From DATMGU01 sp035555315 (GTDB taxonomy: Bacteria; Pseudomonadota; Alphaproteobacteria; ATCC43930; CGMCC-115725), in NCBI GenBank assembly GCA_035555315.1, contig DATMGU010000053.1:50245-114244 (forward strand): a stretch of DNA of 64,000 nucleotides, in the 5' to 3' direction. The translations under genes and the position numbers were made by a program. Position 1 is the first letter of the stretch. The number at the start of each line of letters is the position of its first letter. Below the pieces are notes generated by a model. The model was not told the origin of the DNA. It worked only from the letters and a program-made list of their open reading frames with translations, and searched no databases. This document shows positions 57,340 to 64,000 of this stretch, in pieces.

Positions 57340-59013
57340 ATGGTAAAGCGCCGCTTTCGCGCAGCCGCGGTTCAGACACTCGCGCGGCTCGGGGATTTCG
57401 ACTACAATATCGCTTTGGCAACGAAGTATGTCGAGGATGCGGTTCGGCAGGGCGCCGAACTCATCGTGTTTCCGGAATGCATGGATACCGGCTACCTGTT
57501 TGACTCCGCCGATCATTGCAGGGAACTCGCCGAGACACTGGTCGACGGCATCTTCGTGACGGCGCTGTCTCAGCTCAGTCGCAAGCATGGCGTCTATATC
57601 GCCAGCGGCATCACTGAATGGGATCCGATCAAGCAGAAGATATTCAACAGTGGCGTGATGTTCGATCGCCAAGGTCGCCTTGCATGCCACTACCAAAAGC
57701 AGTTTCTCGCAACCCACGACCAGAACTGGTTCAGCTTTGGCGAACGGGGCTGTCCCGTCGTCGACACCGATCTCGGTCGTATCGGGCTCCTTATCTGCTT
57801 CGACGGACGCATCCCCGAGATCTTTCGAGCGATGACGATGCAGGGCGCAGAGGTGATCGTGGACATGGCCAATTTCTTTGCCATGGATCAGGCGGATATG
57901 TGGGGACCTGCGAGGAGCTACGAGAACGGCGTGTGGCTCGTCGCTGCCACCAAGTCGGGCTACGAGAGATCAATTTACTATCCCGGCGGGAGCATGATCG
58001 TCGACCCGAAGGGGTGCGTTCGGTCGAAAGTCCCCTATGACACCCATGGAATGGCTGTCTCCGATATCGATCTGGATGCGGCAGCAGATAAATCAATCTA
58101 TGCAACCAACGATAAGATCGCCGATCGGCGCCCGGACACCTATGGGATTATGGCTCTGCCATATCGGCATACGCCGATTTACGGCGTTGCCGACATGCCG
58201 CTCGTCCCATCGAAATCAGTCACGAAAGTGGCCGCCGTGCAGATGCATGTGACTGAGGATGTCGGCGTTTCCGACGTTCTGGATATGGTGGACCACGCCG
58301 CGAAGCTGGGCGCAAAAGTGCTGGTACTCCCGGAATATGCGTTTTGCGCCCAGAGCCTGCTTACCGAAGGAGAGGCCGCATCTCTCGCGAGCCAAACTGA
58401 AACGTTTCTCGCGCCTGTGAGTAAAATCGCGGAAAAATATAGATGTCTGATCGCGGTGCCTACCGTCGAGCGAGCGGCTACAGGGCTTTATGTCACGACA
58501 TTTCTGATCGGTCCGGACGGCGGCGAAATCGGTCGATATCGGAAGACGCATCTGACGGCCGAAGAACGGAGCTGGGCCCGTGCTGGCGACGACTATCCGG
58601 TTTTCGAAACGCCGTACGGCCGCATCGGCGTCATGTCAGGTTATGATGCCGTTTTCCCGGAGACGTCGCGCTGTCTCGCGATCGGGGCTGCAGACATCAT
58701 CCTGTGGCCGGCATCGTTGCGTGAGCCCTTCGAGAGGGAACTGCTTGCGGTTCCACGCGCCGAGGACAACCGTGTCGCCGTCGTTTTGGCAAACCGCACG
58801 GACTGCCCGTATCCTGGCGGTAGCGTAGTGATCCCGCCGACAGGCTTTCCGCTATGGAATATCAACGTCGTCGCGCCCCGTGTACAGAAACTCGGAGCGG
58901 TGATGCCACGGCATATTGATCTTGCTGTCTGCCGTCAAAAAATGATGATTCCAAAGGTCGATATGTTCGCGAACCGGCTGGTCGAAACGTATTCCCCAAT
59001 CGTCGCGGTCTAG
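57340..59013 (+). CDS. Tandem carbon-nitrogen hydrolase (nitrilase superfamily) with a degenerate second domain
   Basis: A 557-residue protein of two nitrilase-fold domains. Domain 1 (about residues 5-275) has the full triad: Glu46 (FPECMDTG), Lys120 (YQKQFLA) and Cys153 (LLICFDGRIPE). Domain 2 (about 293-557) keeps Glu332 (LPEYAFC) and Lys402 (YRKTHL), but the position equivalent to Cys153 is Gly434 (IGVMSGYDAVFPE), so it cannot do the usual thioester chemistry. Nitrilase enzymes hydrolyse nitriles, amides or carbamoyl compounds. Most family members are single-domain and multimerise; fused, half-dead tandem copies are unusual. It is encoded after the ABC importer and before a LysR regulator, so import and hydrolysis of one substrate are likely coupled. 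Confidence 0.93.
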   Translation: MVKRRFRAAAVQTLARLGDFDYNIALATKYVEDAVRQGAELIVFPECMDTGYLFDSADHCRELAETLVDGIFVTALSQLSRKHGVYIASGITEWDPIKQKIFNSGVMFDRQGRLACHYQKQFLATHDQNWFSFGERGCPVVDTDLGRIGLLICFDGRIPEIFRAMTMQGAEVIVDMANFFAMDQADMWGPARSYENGVWLVAATKSGYERSIYYPGGSMIVDPKGCVRSKVPYDTHGMAVSDIDLDAAADKSIYATNDKIADRRPDTYGIMALPYRHTPIYGVADMPLVPSKSVTKVAAVQMHVTEDVGVSDVLDMVDHAAKLGAKVLVLPEYAFCAQSLLTEGEAASLASQTETFLAPVSKIAEKYRCLIAVPTVERAATGLYVTTFLIGPDGGEIGRYRKTHLTAEERSWARAGDDYPVFETPYGRIGVMSGYDAVFPETSRCLAIGAADIILWPASLREPFERELLAVPRAEDNRVAVVLANRTDCPYPGGSVVIPPTGFPLWNINVVAPRVQKLGAVMPRHIDLAVCRQKMMIPKVDMFANRLVETYSPIVAV

Positions 59014-59078
59014 CGAGCTTGTCAGGAGGAATGGTGTGCCGTCGCCGATGACATGACCGAAACTGGCCGAGGTTATAA

Positions 59079-60050
59079 GTGGCAAAAGTCGCGATTAGGC
59101 ATACCGGGGGAAAGCCTTCGCGTAAGCTCCAATACGATTGGAACGATATCACCTACTTTCTCGAAGTGGCGCGCCAACGTAACCTCGTTCGGGCTGGGCA
59201 GAAGCTCAAGGTCGATCATACGACTGTCAGCCGGCGTATCCGCGAGCTTGAACGCAGTCTGAATTGCACGCTGTTCAAACGTAGTAAGTCAGGTTTCGCG
59301 TTGACCGAGACCGGACTGCGCCTGCTGCAATACGCTGAAGGAATGGAGAATGAGGCGAATTCGATCGTGGAAGCGGTCGGAATCGAAAACGCTGAGACGG
59401 GAGGTGCCGTCCGCATTGCGTGCATGGAAGGCATTGGCAGCCTCTATCTCACGCGCTGCATAGCTGACTTCAACAAGCTATATCCATCCATTCAAATCGA
59501 ATTGATAACGGATACGCGTCTTCTCGACCTGAGCAGGCGGGAAGCAGACGTGTTTGTCAGCTTCTTTCGGCCACAAGGAAAGCGGCTATCGGTAAAAAAG
59601 ATCGGCGAGTTCAAGATCTCGCTCTATGCCTCAAGCACGTACTTCAACGACCGCGCATACCCGAGAACGGCGAAGGAACTTGAGGAACATGCGTTCATCG
59701 ATTTCATCGATGATCATATTTATATAAAGGAAAACCGCTGGCTCTCGGACATCCTGCGACCGACCCAGACGGCTTTTCGCAGCACCAGTCTCGTCGCTCA
59801 GTATATAGCGGTATCCAGCGGGCAGGGGATCTGCATGCTGCCGTCGTTCGTGGCCGCGAACAACAAAGATCTGCGGCCAGTTATGCCGGAACTATTCACG
59901 GTTAGAGACATATGGCTTTCTGTGCACGAGGATCTTTTGCACATCGCGCGTATCAAGGCCGTGATTAACTTTCTGGATAAACGTATCGAAAGCGATGGGG
60001 AATTCTTGATGTCTGTTCGAGGGGTGGGCGAGCAAACTGCACCTTGTTAG
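59079..60050 (+). CDS. LysR family transcriptional regulator
   Basis: A 323-residue LysR-type regulator. The winged HTH is DITYFLEVARQRNLVRAGQK then VDHTTVSRRIRELERSL; the C-terminal inducer-binding domain has GGAVRIACMEGIGSLYLTRC and a second lobe ending in a helical tail. A GTG at 59079 is used with GAGG a few bases upstream. It follows the nitrilase gene by about 65 bases in the same direction and probably controls the locus. The codon use matches the preceding four genes. Confidence 0.9.
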   Translation: MAKVAIRHTGGKPSRKLQYDWNDITYFLEVARQRNLVRAGQKLKVDHTTVSRRIRELERSLNCTLFKRSKSGFALTETGLRLLQYAEGMENEANSIVEAVGIENAETGGAVRIACMEGIGSLYLTRCIADFNKLYPSIQIELITDTRLLDLSRREADVFVSFFRPQGKRLSVKKIGEFKISLYASSTYFNDRAYPRTAKELEEHAFIDFIDDHIYIKENRWLSDILRPTQTAFRSTSLVAQYIAVSSGQGICMLPSFVAANNKDLRPVMPELFTVRDIWLSVHEDLLHIARIKAVINFLDKRIESDGEFLMSVRGVGEQTAPC

Positions 60051-60083
60051 CTGCTAAAAGCTCACGGCATTGGCCGCTAGAAG

Positions 60084-61106
60084 CTAGTAACCGCGCTGCA
60101 GGCAGAAATCGACCACGTCGATCAGCGCCTGGCGGGCCTCGCTATCGGTGAACGGCTCCAGCGCGGCGATCGCCGTGTTGCCGTAAAGCCGTGCCCGTTC
60201 CATGGTCATGGCCAGCGTGCCGTGCTTGCGCAACAGGGCGATCGCGGTGGCGAGGTCGTCCTCCTCCTGGATCTGCTCCTCCATGGTGCGCCGCCAGAAT
60301 TGCCGTTCGTCTTCCGTGCTCCGCCGGATCGCCAGCACGATCGGCAAGGTCATCTTGCCGTCGCGAAAATCGTCGCCGACGGATTTGCCCAGCTCCGCCT
60401 GATGGGCCGAGTAATCCAGCATGTCGTCGATCAGTTGGAACGCCATGCCCAGATTGCGCCCATAATTTTCCAACGCCACCGCTTCCGCCGTCGGCCGATC
60501 GGCGACGACGGCGCCGATCCGGCTCGCCGCCGCGAACAGCGCCGCTGTTTTGGCGCCGATCACGTCGAGATAGGCTTCCTCGGTCGTCTCGATGTCATTG
60601 GCGGTGATCAGCTGCATCACCTCGCCCTCGGCGATCACCGCGGAGGCCTGCGACAGGATCGCCAGGACCTCGAGCGACCCATCGGCGACCATCAGCTGGA
60701 ATGCCCGGCTGAACAGAAAATCGCCGACCAGCACGGAGGGCTTATTGCCCCAGACCGCGTTGGCGGTCGCCAAACCGCGCCGGAGATCGCTCGCATCGAC
60801 CACGTCGTCATGCAGCAGGGTCGCCGTGTGGATGAATTCCACCGCCGCGGCCAGGGTCAGATGCCGTTCGCCCTGGTAGCCGCACAGCTTCGCCGCCGCG
60901 AGCGTCAGCATCGGCCGCAGGCGCTTGCCGCCCGCCGCGATGATGTGGCCTGCCAGCTGCGGGATGAGGGCGACGGGGCTGTGCATCCGCTCCAGGATGA
61001 GCGCGTTGACGCGGGCGAGATCGCCATCGACCAACCGCATCAAGCTGCCGAGCTCGGCCTGCGACGCGGTAGATGACCGATCCTTCAAGCCAAGCATTGC
61101 CGCCAA
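60084..61106 (-). CDS. ispB: Polyprenyl diphosphate synthase (octa-/decaprenyl, ubiquinone side chain)
   Basis: A 340-residue trans-prenyltransferase. The two aspartate-rich motifs are LLHDDVVDASDLRRG (FARM, about residue 98) and QLIDDMLDY (SARM, about residue 223), with GGKRLRPML before the first. It extends FPP with IPP to make the long isoprenoid chain of ubiquinone. The start is a TTG at 61106 with AGGAGAG 8 bases upstream; an ATG at 61097 is the alternative. Alphaproteobacteria mostly make the C50 chain, so decaprenyl is likely. Confidence 0.95.
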   Translation of the reverse strand: MAAMLGLKDRSSTASQAELGSLMRLVDGDLARVNALILERMHSPVALIPQLAGHIIAAGGKRLRPMLTLAAAKLCGYQGERHLTLAAAVEFIHTATLLHDDVVDASDLRRGLATANAVWGNKPSVLVGDFLFSRAFQLMVADGSLEVLAILSQASAVIAEGEVMQLITANDIETTEEAYLDVIGAKTAALFAAASRIGAVVADRPTAEAVALENYGRNLGMAFQLIDDMLDYSAHQAELGKSVGDDFRDGKMTLPIVLAIRRSTEDERQFWRRTMEEQIQEEDDLATAIALLRKHGTLAMTMERARLYGNTAIAALEPFTDSEARQALIDVVDFCLQRGY

Positions 61107-61250
61107 TCCGGTGTCTCTCCTCTAACATACGCACTACGTCATCCACCGCGCGATCAACCGACCCTCCCCGTCAGGTCAAGCCGCGATGGCCACCGAATAC
61201 CGACAGGAGCATAGACTGAGCGCCCGAACGGTCAAGACCGCCAGCCGGAA

Positions 61251-61313
61251 GCCGCCAGGCGGACGTCCGGTGCCGCCAGGCAGATGCCCGGTGCCGCCAG
61301 GCAGATGTAGGTA
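61251..61313. repeat. Three 21-bp tandem repeats upstream of the prenyl synthase
   Basis: Units at 61251-61271, 61272-61292 and 61293-61313 share GCCGCCAGGC followed by a variable 11-base end. They lie between the divergent starts of ispB and the DUF2007 gene, where both promoters should be. Confidence 0.9.
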
Positions 61314-61370
61314 GTCCGCACGCCGGCGATAAGCGAGAATGTCGGCGTTCTTCATCACACGGGGTCGATT

Positions 61371-61580
61371 GTGCAGGAACTGGAGCGGACCAACAACGCC
61401 GTACGCCTGTCGTGGCTGGAGGCGCTGCTGCGCTCGGCCGGCATCGAACCGGTATTGCTCGATCAGCACGCCAGCATCATCGATGGCAGCATCGGCGCCG
61501 TGCCGCGGCGCCTGATGGTGGATGACGAGGATCTGGTGCGCGCCCGTAACCTCGTCGCCGAGGCGGATGCGGCATCATGA
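61371..61580 (+). CDS. DUF2007 putative signal-transducing protein
   Basis: A 69-residue DUF2007 protein (AVRLSWLEALLRSAGIEPVL, LMVDDEDLVRARNLVAEAD). It has a GTG start and overlaps the next gene by 4 bases. The domain is small and alpha/beta; its function is unknown, though it is widely conserved next to the tRNA methyltransferase gene in this group. Confidence 0.88.
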   Translation: MQELERTNNAVRLSWLEALLRSAGIEPVLLDQHASIIDGSIGAVPRRLMVDDEDLVRARNLVAEADAAS

Positions 61581-62377
61581 CCGCCAAAGGCGGCGACCGG
61601 CGTCCCATGGTGGCTCCACAGGGGACCGGTGAGCAGCTACCTGTCGGGATAACCGAGGACCATCTGTGCGGCGGCCGCGTCGTGCTGCGCCAGCCGGCCG
61701 ATGGTTTTCGCGCCGCGATCGATCCGGTCCTGCTGGCCGCCAGCTGCCCGGCGAATTCGGGGGAGAGCGTGCTGGAGCTAGGGGCAGGGACGGGGGCTGC
61801 GACGCTTTGCCTCGCCCAGCGGGTCGCCGGCGTCCGGGTCATGGGGCTGGAGCGGCAGCGCGACCTGGTCCGGCTCGCCTCCGAGAATGCCACTCTCAAT
61901 CGCGTGGCGGATCGGGTGTCGTTTATCATCGGCGATATCCTGGCGCCGCCGCCGCGGCTGTCGCCCGGCGGCTTCGACCATGTGATCGCCAATCCGCCGT
62001 TTCTCGAAGCGGGCACCGCCAGCCGCTCGCCCATGGCGGGCCGAGCCACCGCCGCGATCGAGGGGGATGCGGATCTCGCGGCCTGGGTGCGCCTGGCGCT
62101 GGCGATGGTGCATGCGCGCGGGACGGTGACGGTGATCCACCGGGCCGACCGGCTGGAGGCCGTGCTGACCGAATTCGCGGGACGGGCTGGGGAGATCGTC
62201 ATCTTTCCGCTCTGGGCGGGCGTCGGCAAGCCGGCGCGGCGGGTGCTGGTCCGCGCGCGCAAGGCGACCCGCACGCCGACCCGCCTTGATTGGGGGCTGG
62301 TTCTCCACGAGGCGGACGGCAGCTATACGCCCGAGGCGGAGGCGGTGCTGCGTCATGGGGCGGCTCTGGTGCTTTAA
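61577..62377 (+). CDS. tRNA1(Val) A37 N6-methyltransferase-like (TrmN6/YfiC family)
   Basis: A 266-residue SAM-dependent methyltransferase. The SAM motif is VLELGAGTGAATLCLAQRV, the acidic loop is VMGLERQRDLVRLASENAT, and the amino-methylating motif is NPPF in DHVIANPPFLEAGTASRS. This matches TrmN6/YfiC-type enzymes that methylate A37 of tRNA1(Val) or similar targets. It overlaps the DUF2007 gene by 4 bases. Confidence 0.92.
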   Translation: MTAKGGDRRPMVAPQGTGEQLPVGITEDHLCGGRVVLRQPADGFRAAIDPVLLAASCPANSGESVLELGAGTGAATLCLAQRVAGVRVMGLERQRDLVRLASENATLNRVADRVSFIIGDILAPPPRLSPGGFDHVIANPPFLEAGTASRSPMAGRATAAIEGDADLAAWVRLALAMVHARGTVTVIHRADRLEAVLTEFAGRAGEIVIFPLWAGVGKPARRVLVRARKATRTPTRLDWGLVLHEADGSYTPEAEAVLRHGAALVL

Positions 62378-62439
62378 GGCGGGCGATCGGGATGGGTGAC
62401 CTTGCAGTGGAGGTGGACCCAACCCCATGTAGCATGACC

Positions 62440-63309
62440 ATGAGCCTGAAAAACCTGCTTGACCGCGTCCCCCTTGGTCGGCTCCGGTCCCGCCATCCGG
62501 TGGTCGGCGTCCTTCGCCTCAACGGCGTGATCGCCGCTCCCAGCGGCCGTCGGGCAAGCGGCTTGTCGCTCGCCGGTCTCGCGGCCCAGATCGAGCGCGT
62601 GTTCAAGCTGCCCAATCTGCAGGCGGTCGCCCTGCTGATCAATTCGCCCGGCGGCTCGCCCGTGCAATCGTCGCTGATCCACCGCCGGATCCGGCAGCTG
62701 GCGGCCGAACGATCGGTGCCGGTGCTGGCTTTCGCCGAGGATGTCGCGGCCTCCGGCGGCTATTGGCTGGCGCTCGCGGCGGACGAAATCTATGCGGAGA
62801 ACACCTCGATCGTCGGCTCGATCGGCGTGATCAGCGCCAGTTTCGGCTTCACCGACCTGATGCGCCGCATCGGCGTCGAACGGCGGGTCTATACGGCGGG
62901 GCAGAACAAGGGGTTGCTCGATCCGTTCCTGATCGAGGATCCGACCGAGATAACCCGGCTGAAGGTCTTGCAACTCGACATCCATGACAGCTTCAAAGAG
63001 CTGGTTCGCGAGCGCCGCGGCAGCCGTTTGACCGGCGCCGAGGATGGTTTGTTCAACGGCTCGATCTTCACCGGCCGACAGGCGCTGGCGAATGGCTTGA
63101 TCGACGGCATCGGCGATGTGCGAAGCGTGATCCAGGAACGTTTCGGAACAGATACGAAATTGCGCCTGATCGGCGAGCGCCGATCGCGCTGGCGCCTGCC
63201 CCTGCCGTTCCGCTCGTCGGCCGCCTCATCCGGCCTGCTGATCGACATGGCGGACGAGCTGATCGCCACGATCGAACAGCGGGCGTTGTGGGGCCGGTTC
63301 GGCCTCTGA
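62440..63309 (+). CDS. S49 family serine peptidase (SppA/SohB-like)
   Basis: A 289-residue Ser-Lys protease. The oxyanion/nucleophile region is DVAASGGYWLALAADEIYAE with the catalytic Ser, and the general-base Lys is in TAGQNKGLLDPFLIEDPTE. NSPGGSPVQSSLIHRRIRQL is the conserved nucleotide-like loop of the fold. A short hydrophobic start suggests membrane association. ATG at 62434 or 62440 are both possible. It degrades leftover signal peptides or membrane proteins. Confidence 0.92.
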   Translation: MSLKNLLDRVPLGRLRSRHPVVGVLRLNGVIAAPSGRRASGLSLAGLAAQIERVFKLPNLQAVALLINSPGGSPVQSSLIHRRIRQLAAERSVPVLAFAEDVAASGGYWLALAADEIYAENTSIVGSIGVISASFGFTDLMRRIGVERRVYTAGQNKGLLDPFLIEDPTEITRLKVLQLDIHDSFKELVRERRGSRLTGAEDGLFNGSIFTGRQALANGLIDGIGDVRSVIQERFGTDTKLRLIGERRSRWRLPLPFRSSAASSGLLIDMADELIATIEQRALWGRFGL

Positions 63310-63471
63310 CGAGGAAGCGGGGCGCTTGGGTCGATCCCCGGCCGGCGCTGAGAAAAATACATATTGTGTCCCCAGATAGAAACCCCAGAGTAACCGGGCG
63401 GAAAAGCGCAGCGTCGTTCGGCGTTCCGGATGGGTCTTGACATTCCCCTTATAATTGTTCATGTTTTGTTC

Positions 63472-64000
63472 ATGAATGGAGCGCAAGCCATCGCCGCGTC
63501 GGCGGACACGACCCAAGCCGGTCCCTCCTCGGAGCGGATGGAGGGGTGTGCCCCCAGTTCGGAAAGCAGCGAGCGGACCGAGCGGCATCTGCGGATGCTG
63601 CAGCGGCTCGCCGAGATCGGCATGGAGCTGGCGGAGGCGGTCGGGCGGCAGGCGCTGGAGCAGGCCAAGGCGGCTTCCGAGCCGGCCGAGACACCGCGTC
63701 AGCCTGGGCCGGATCTGGGATTGGTGTTCACGCGGCTTTCGCGCTCGGTGCGGCAGACGGTGGCGCTGGAGGCGCGGATCGCCGAGGAGCCGTTGACCCC
63801 CCGCGCGGTCTCGGCGGCGGCGCTGGACAAGCAGGCGGAGCGCGTGGCGCTGGCCGAGACGGATCGCCGGCACCGGCGCAAGGCCCAGGTCGGGCGCATC
63901 GTGAAGCAGGCGATCAATGCCGAGCTCACCGGGATCAAGGCCTACCAGCGGGAAAGAGAGCTGCGGGAGCGGCTGGAAGACGAGGATGTCGAGACCGATA
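63472..64000 (+). CDS. Hypothetical protein, running off the window
   Basis: An open frame from ATG 63472 to the end of the window, at least 176 residues. It is highly charged and helical (RHLRMLQRLAEIGMELAEAV, AALDKQAERVALAETDRRHR), with no signal peptide or known motif. A TATAAT-like hexamer lies at 63450-63455. I do not recognise the family; the C-terminus is outside the window. Confidence 0.65.
   Translation, partial: MNGAQAIAASADTTQAGPSSERMEGCAPSSESSERTERHLRMLQRLAEIGMELAEAVGRQALEQAKAASEPAETPRQPGPDLGLVFTRLSRSVRQTVALEARIAEEPLTPRAVSAAALDKQAERVALAETDRRHRRKAQVGRIVKQAINAELTGIKAYQRERELRERLEDEDVETD

Noticed and set aside
63437..63455. TTGACA and TATAAT hexamers upstream of the last gene
   Set aside because: Both are perfect sigma-70 hexamers but the spacer is only 7 bases, so they cannot work as one promoter; only the TATAAT might be used.

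Overview
The window reads as one continuous piece of a GC-rich alphaproteobacterial chromosome. An assignment near Rhodospirillales is inference: it rests on the GC-rich codon use, an FNR/FixJ-type regulator set, an Irr-type operator in front of rubrerythrin, and the housekeeping block polyprenyl synthase - DUF2007 - tRNA methyltransferase - S49 peptidase. No rRNA, CRISPR array, insertion sequence or phage structural gene was seen. One tRNA gene, tRNA-Pro(CGG), lies at 53921-53997.

Layout. 1-1018: the 3' end of a CoA ester lyase, convergent with a GNAT acetyltransferase. 1244-11818 and 15568-20192: a large organosulfur acquisition region. Its core is a nine-gene leftward operon (permease, ATPase, three sulfonate-type binding proteins, two LLM flavin monooxygenases, an acyl-CoA dehydrogenase-like flavoprotein and a class II aldolase). 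Around it lie a family-5 solute-binding protein, an NtaA/DszA-type monooxygenase, an FMO-like flavoprotein, an Lrp regulator and a CMD/alkylhydroperoxidase-like pair. 12165-14251 holds a gene of unknown function, a small phosphatase, and a MNT/HEPN toxin-antitoxin pair whose HEPN gene carries an in-frame stop. 14378-15571 is an MFS transporter.

20259-26839: a MarR regulator, a class III cyclase and an aromatic-acid/drug efflux system (FUSC protein, DUF1656, HlyD adaptor, NodT-type outer-membrane factor). 27077-30213: an AI-2E family transporter with an extra C-terminal domain and a zinc-ribbon metallopeptidase. 30538-36005: a low-oxygen/stress block with a FixL/FixJ-like two-component pair, an FNR-like regulator, and a BON - Hsp20 - HdeD group preceded by a near-consensus FNR box. 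36593-39589: a metallophosphoesterase whose ribosome binding site lies inside a perfect hairpin, and an Xre/RES toxin-antitoxin pair. 39793-42305: a rubrerythrin - Fe-S oxidoreductase - DUF3501 operon behind an Irr-type palindrome. 42327-48107: two more class III cyclases flanking a DegP protease and a vapC remnant. 48298-48917: a HigBA-type module.

49209-53073: a FecR-domain protein ending in a TbpB-like segment, next to a Slam-like outer-membrane protein. 53433-54043: tRNA-Pro with its promoter and terminator, and a degenerate copy of its 3' half downstream. 54572-60050: an ABC transporter - tandem nitrilase - LysR locus with visibly less GC-biased codon use than its surroundings; the second nitrilase domain lacks the catalytic cysteine. 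60084-64000: polyprenyl diphosphate synthase, DUF2007, tRNA m6A methyltransferase, S49 peptidase and a truncated reading frame.

Main leads: the tandem nitrilase locus, the FecR/TbpB-like plus Slam-like pair, the ochre-split HEPN toxin, the three-binding-protein sulfonate operon, the SD-sequestering hairpin, and the Irr and FNR operator candidates.
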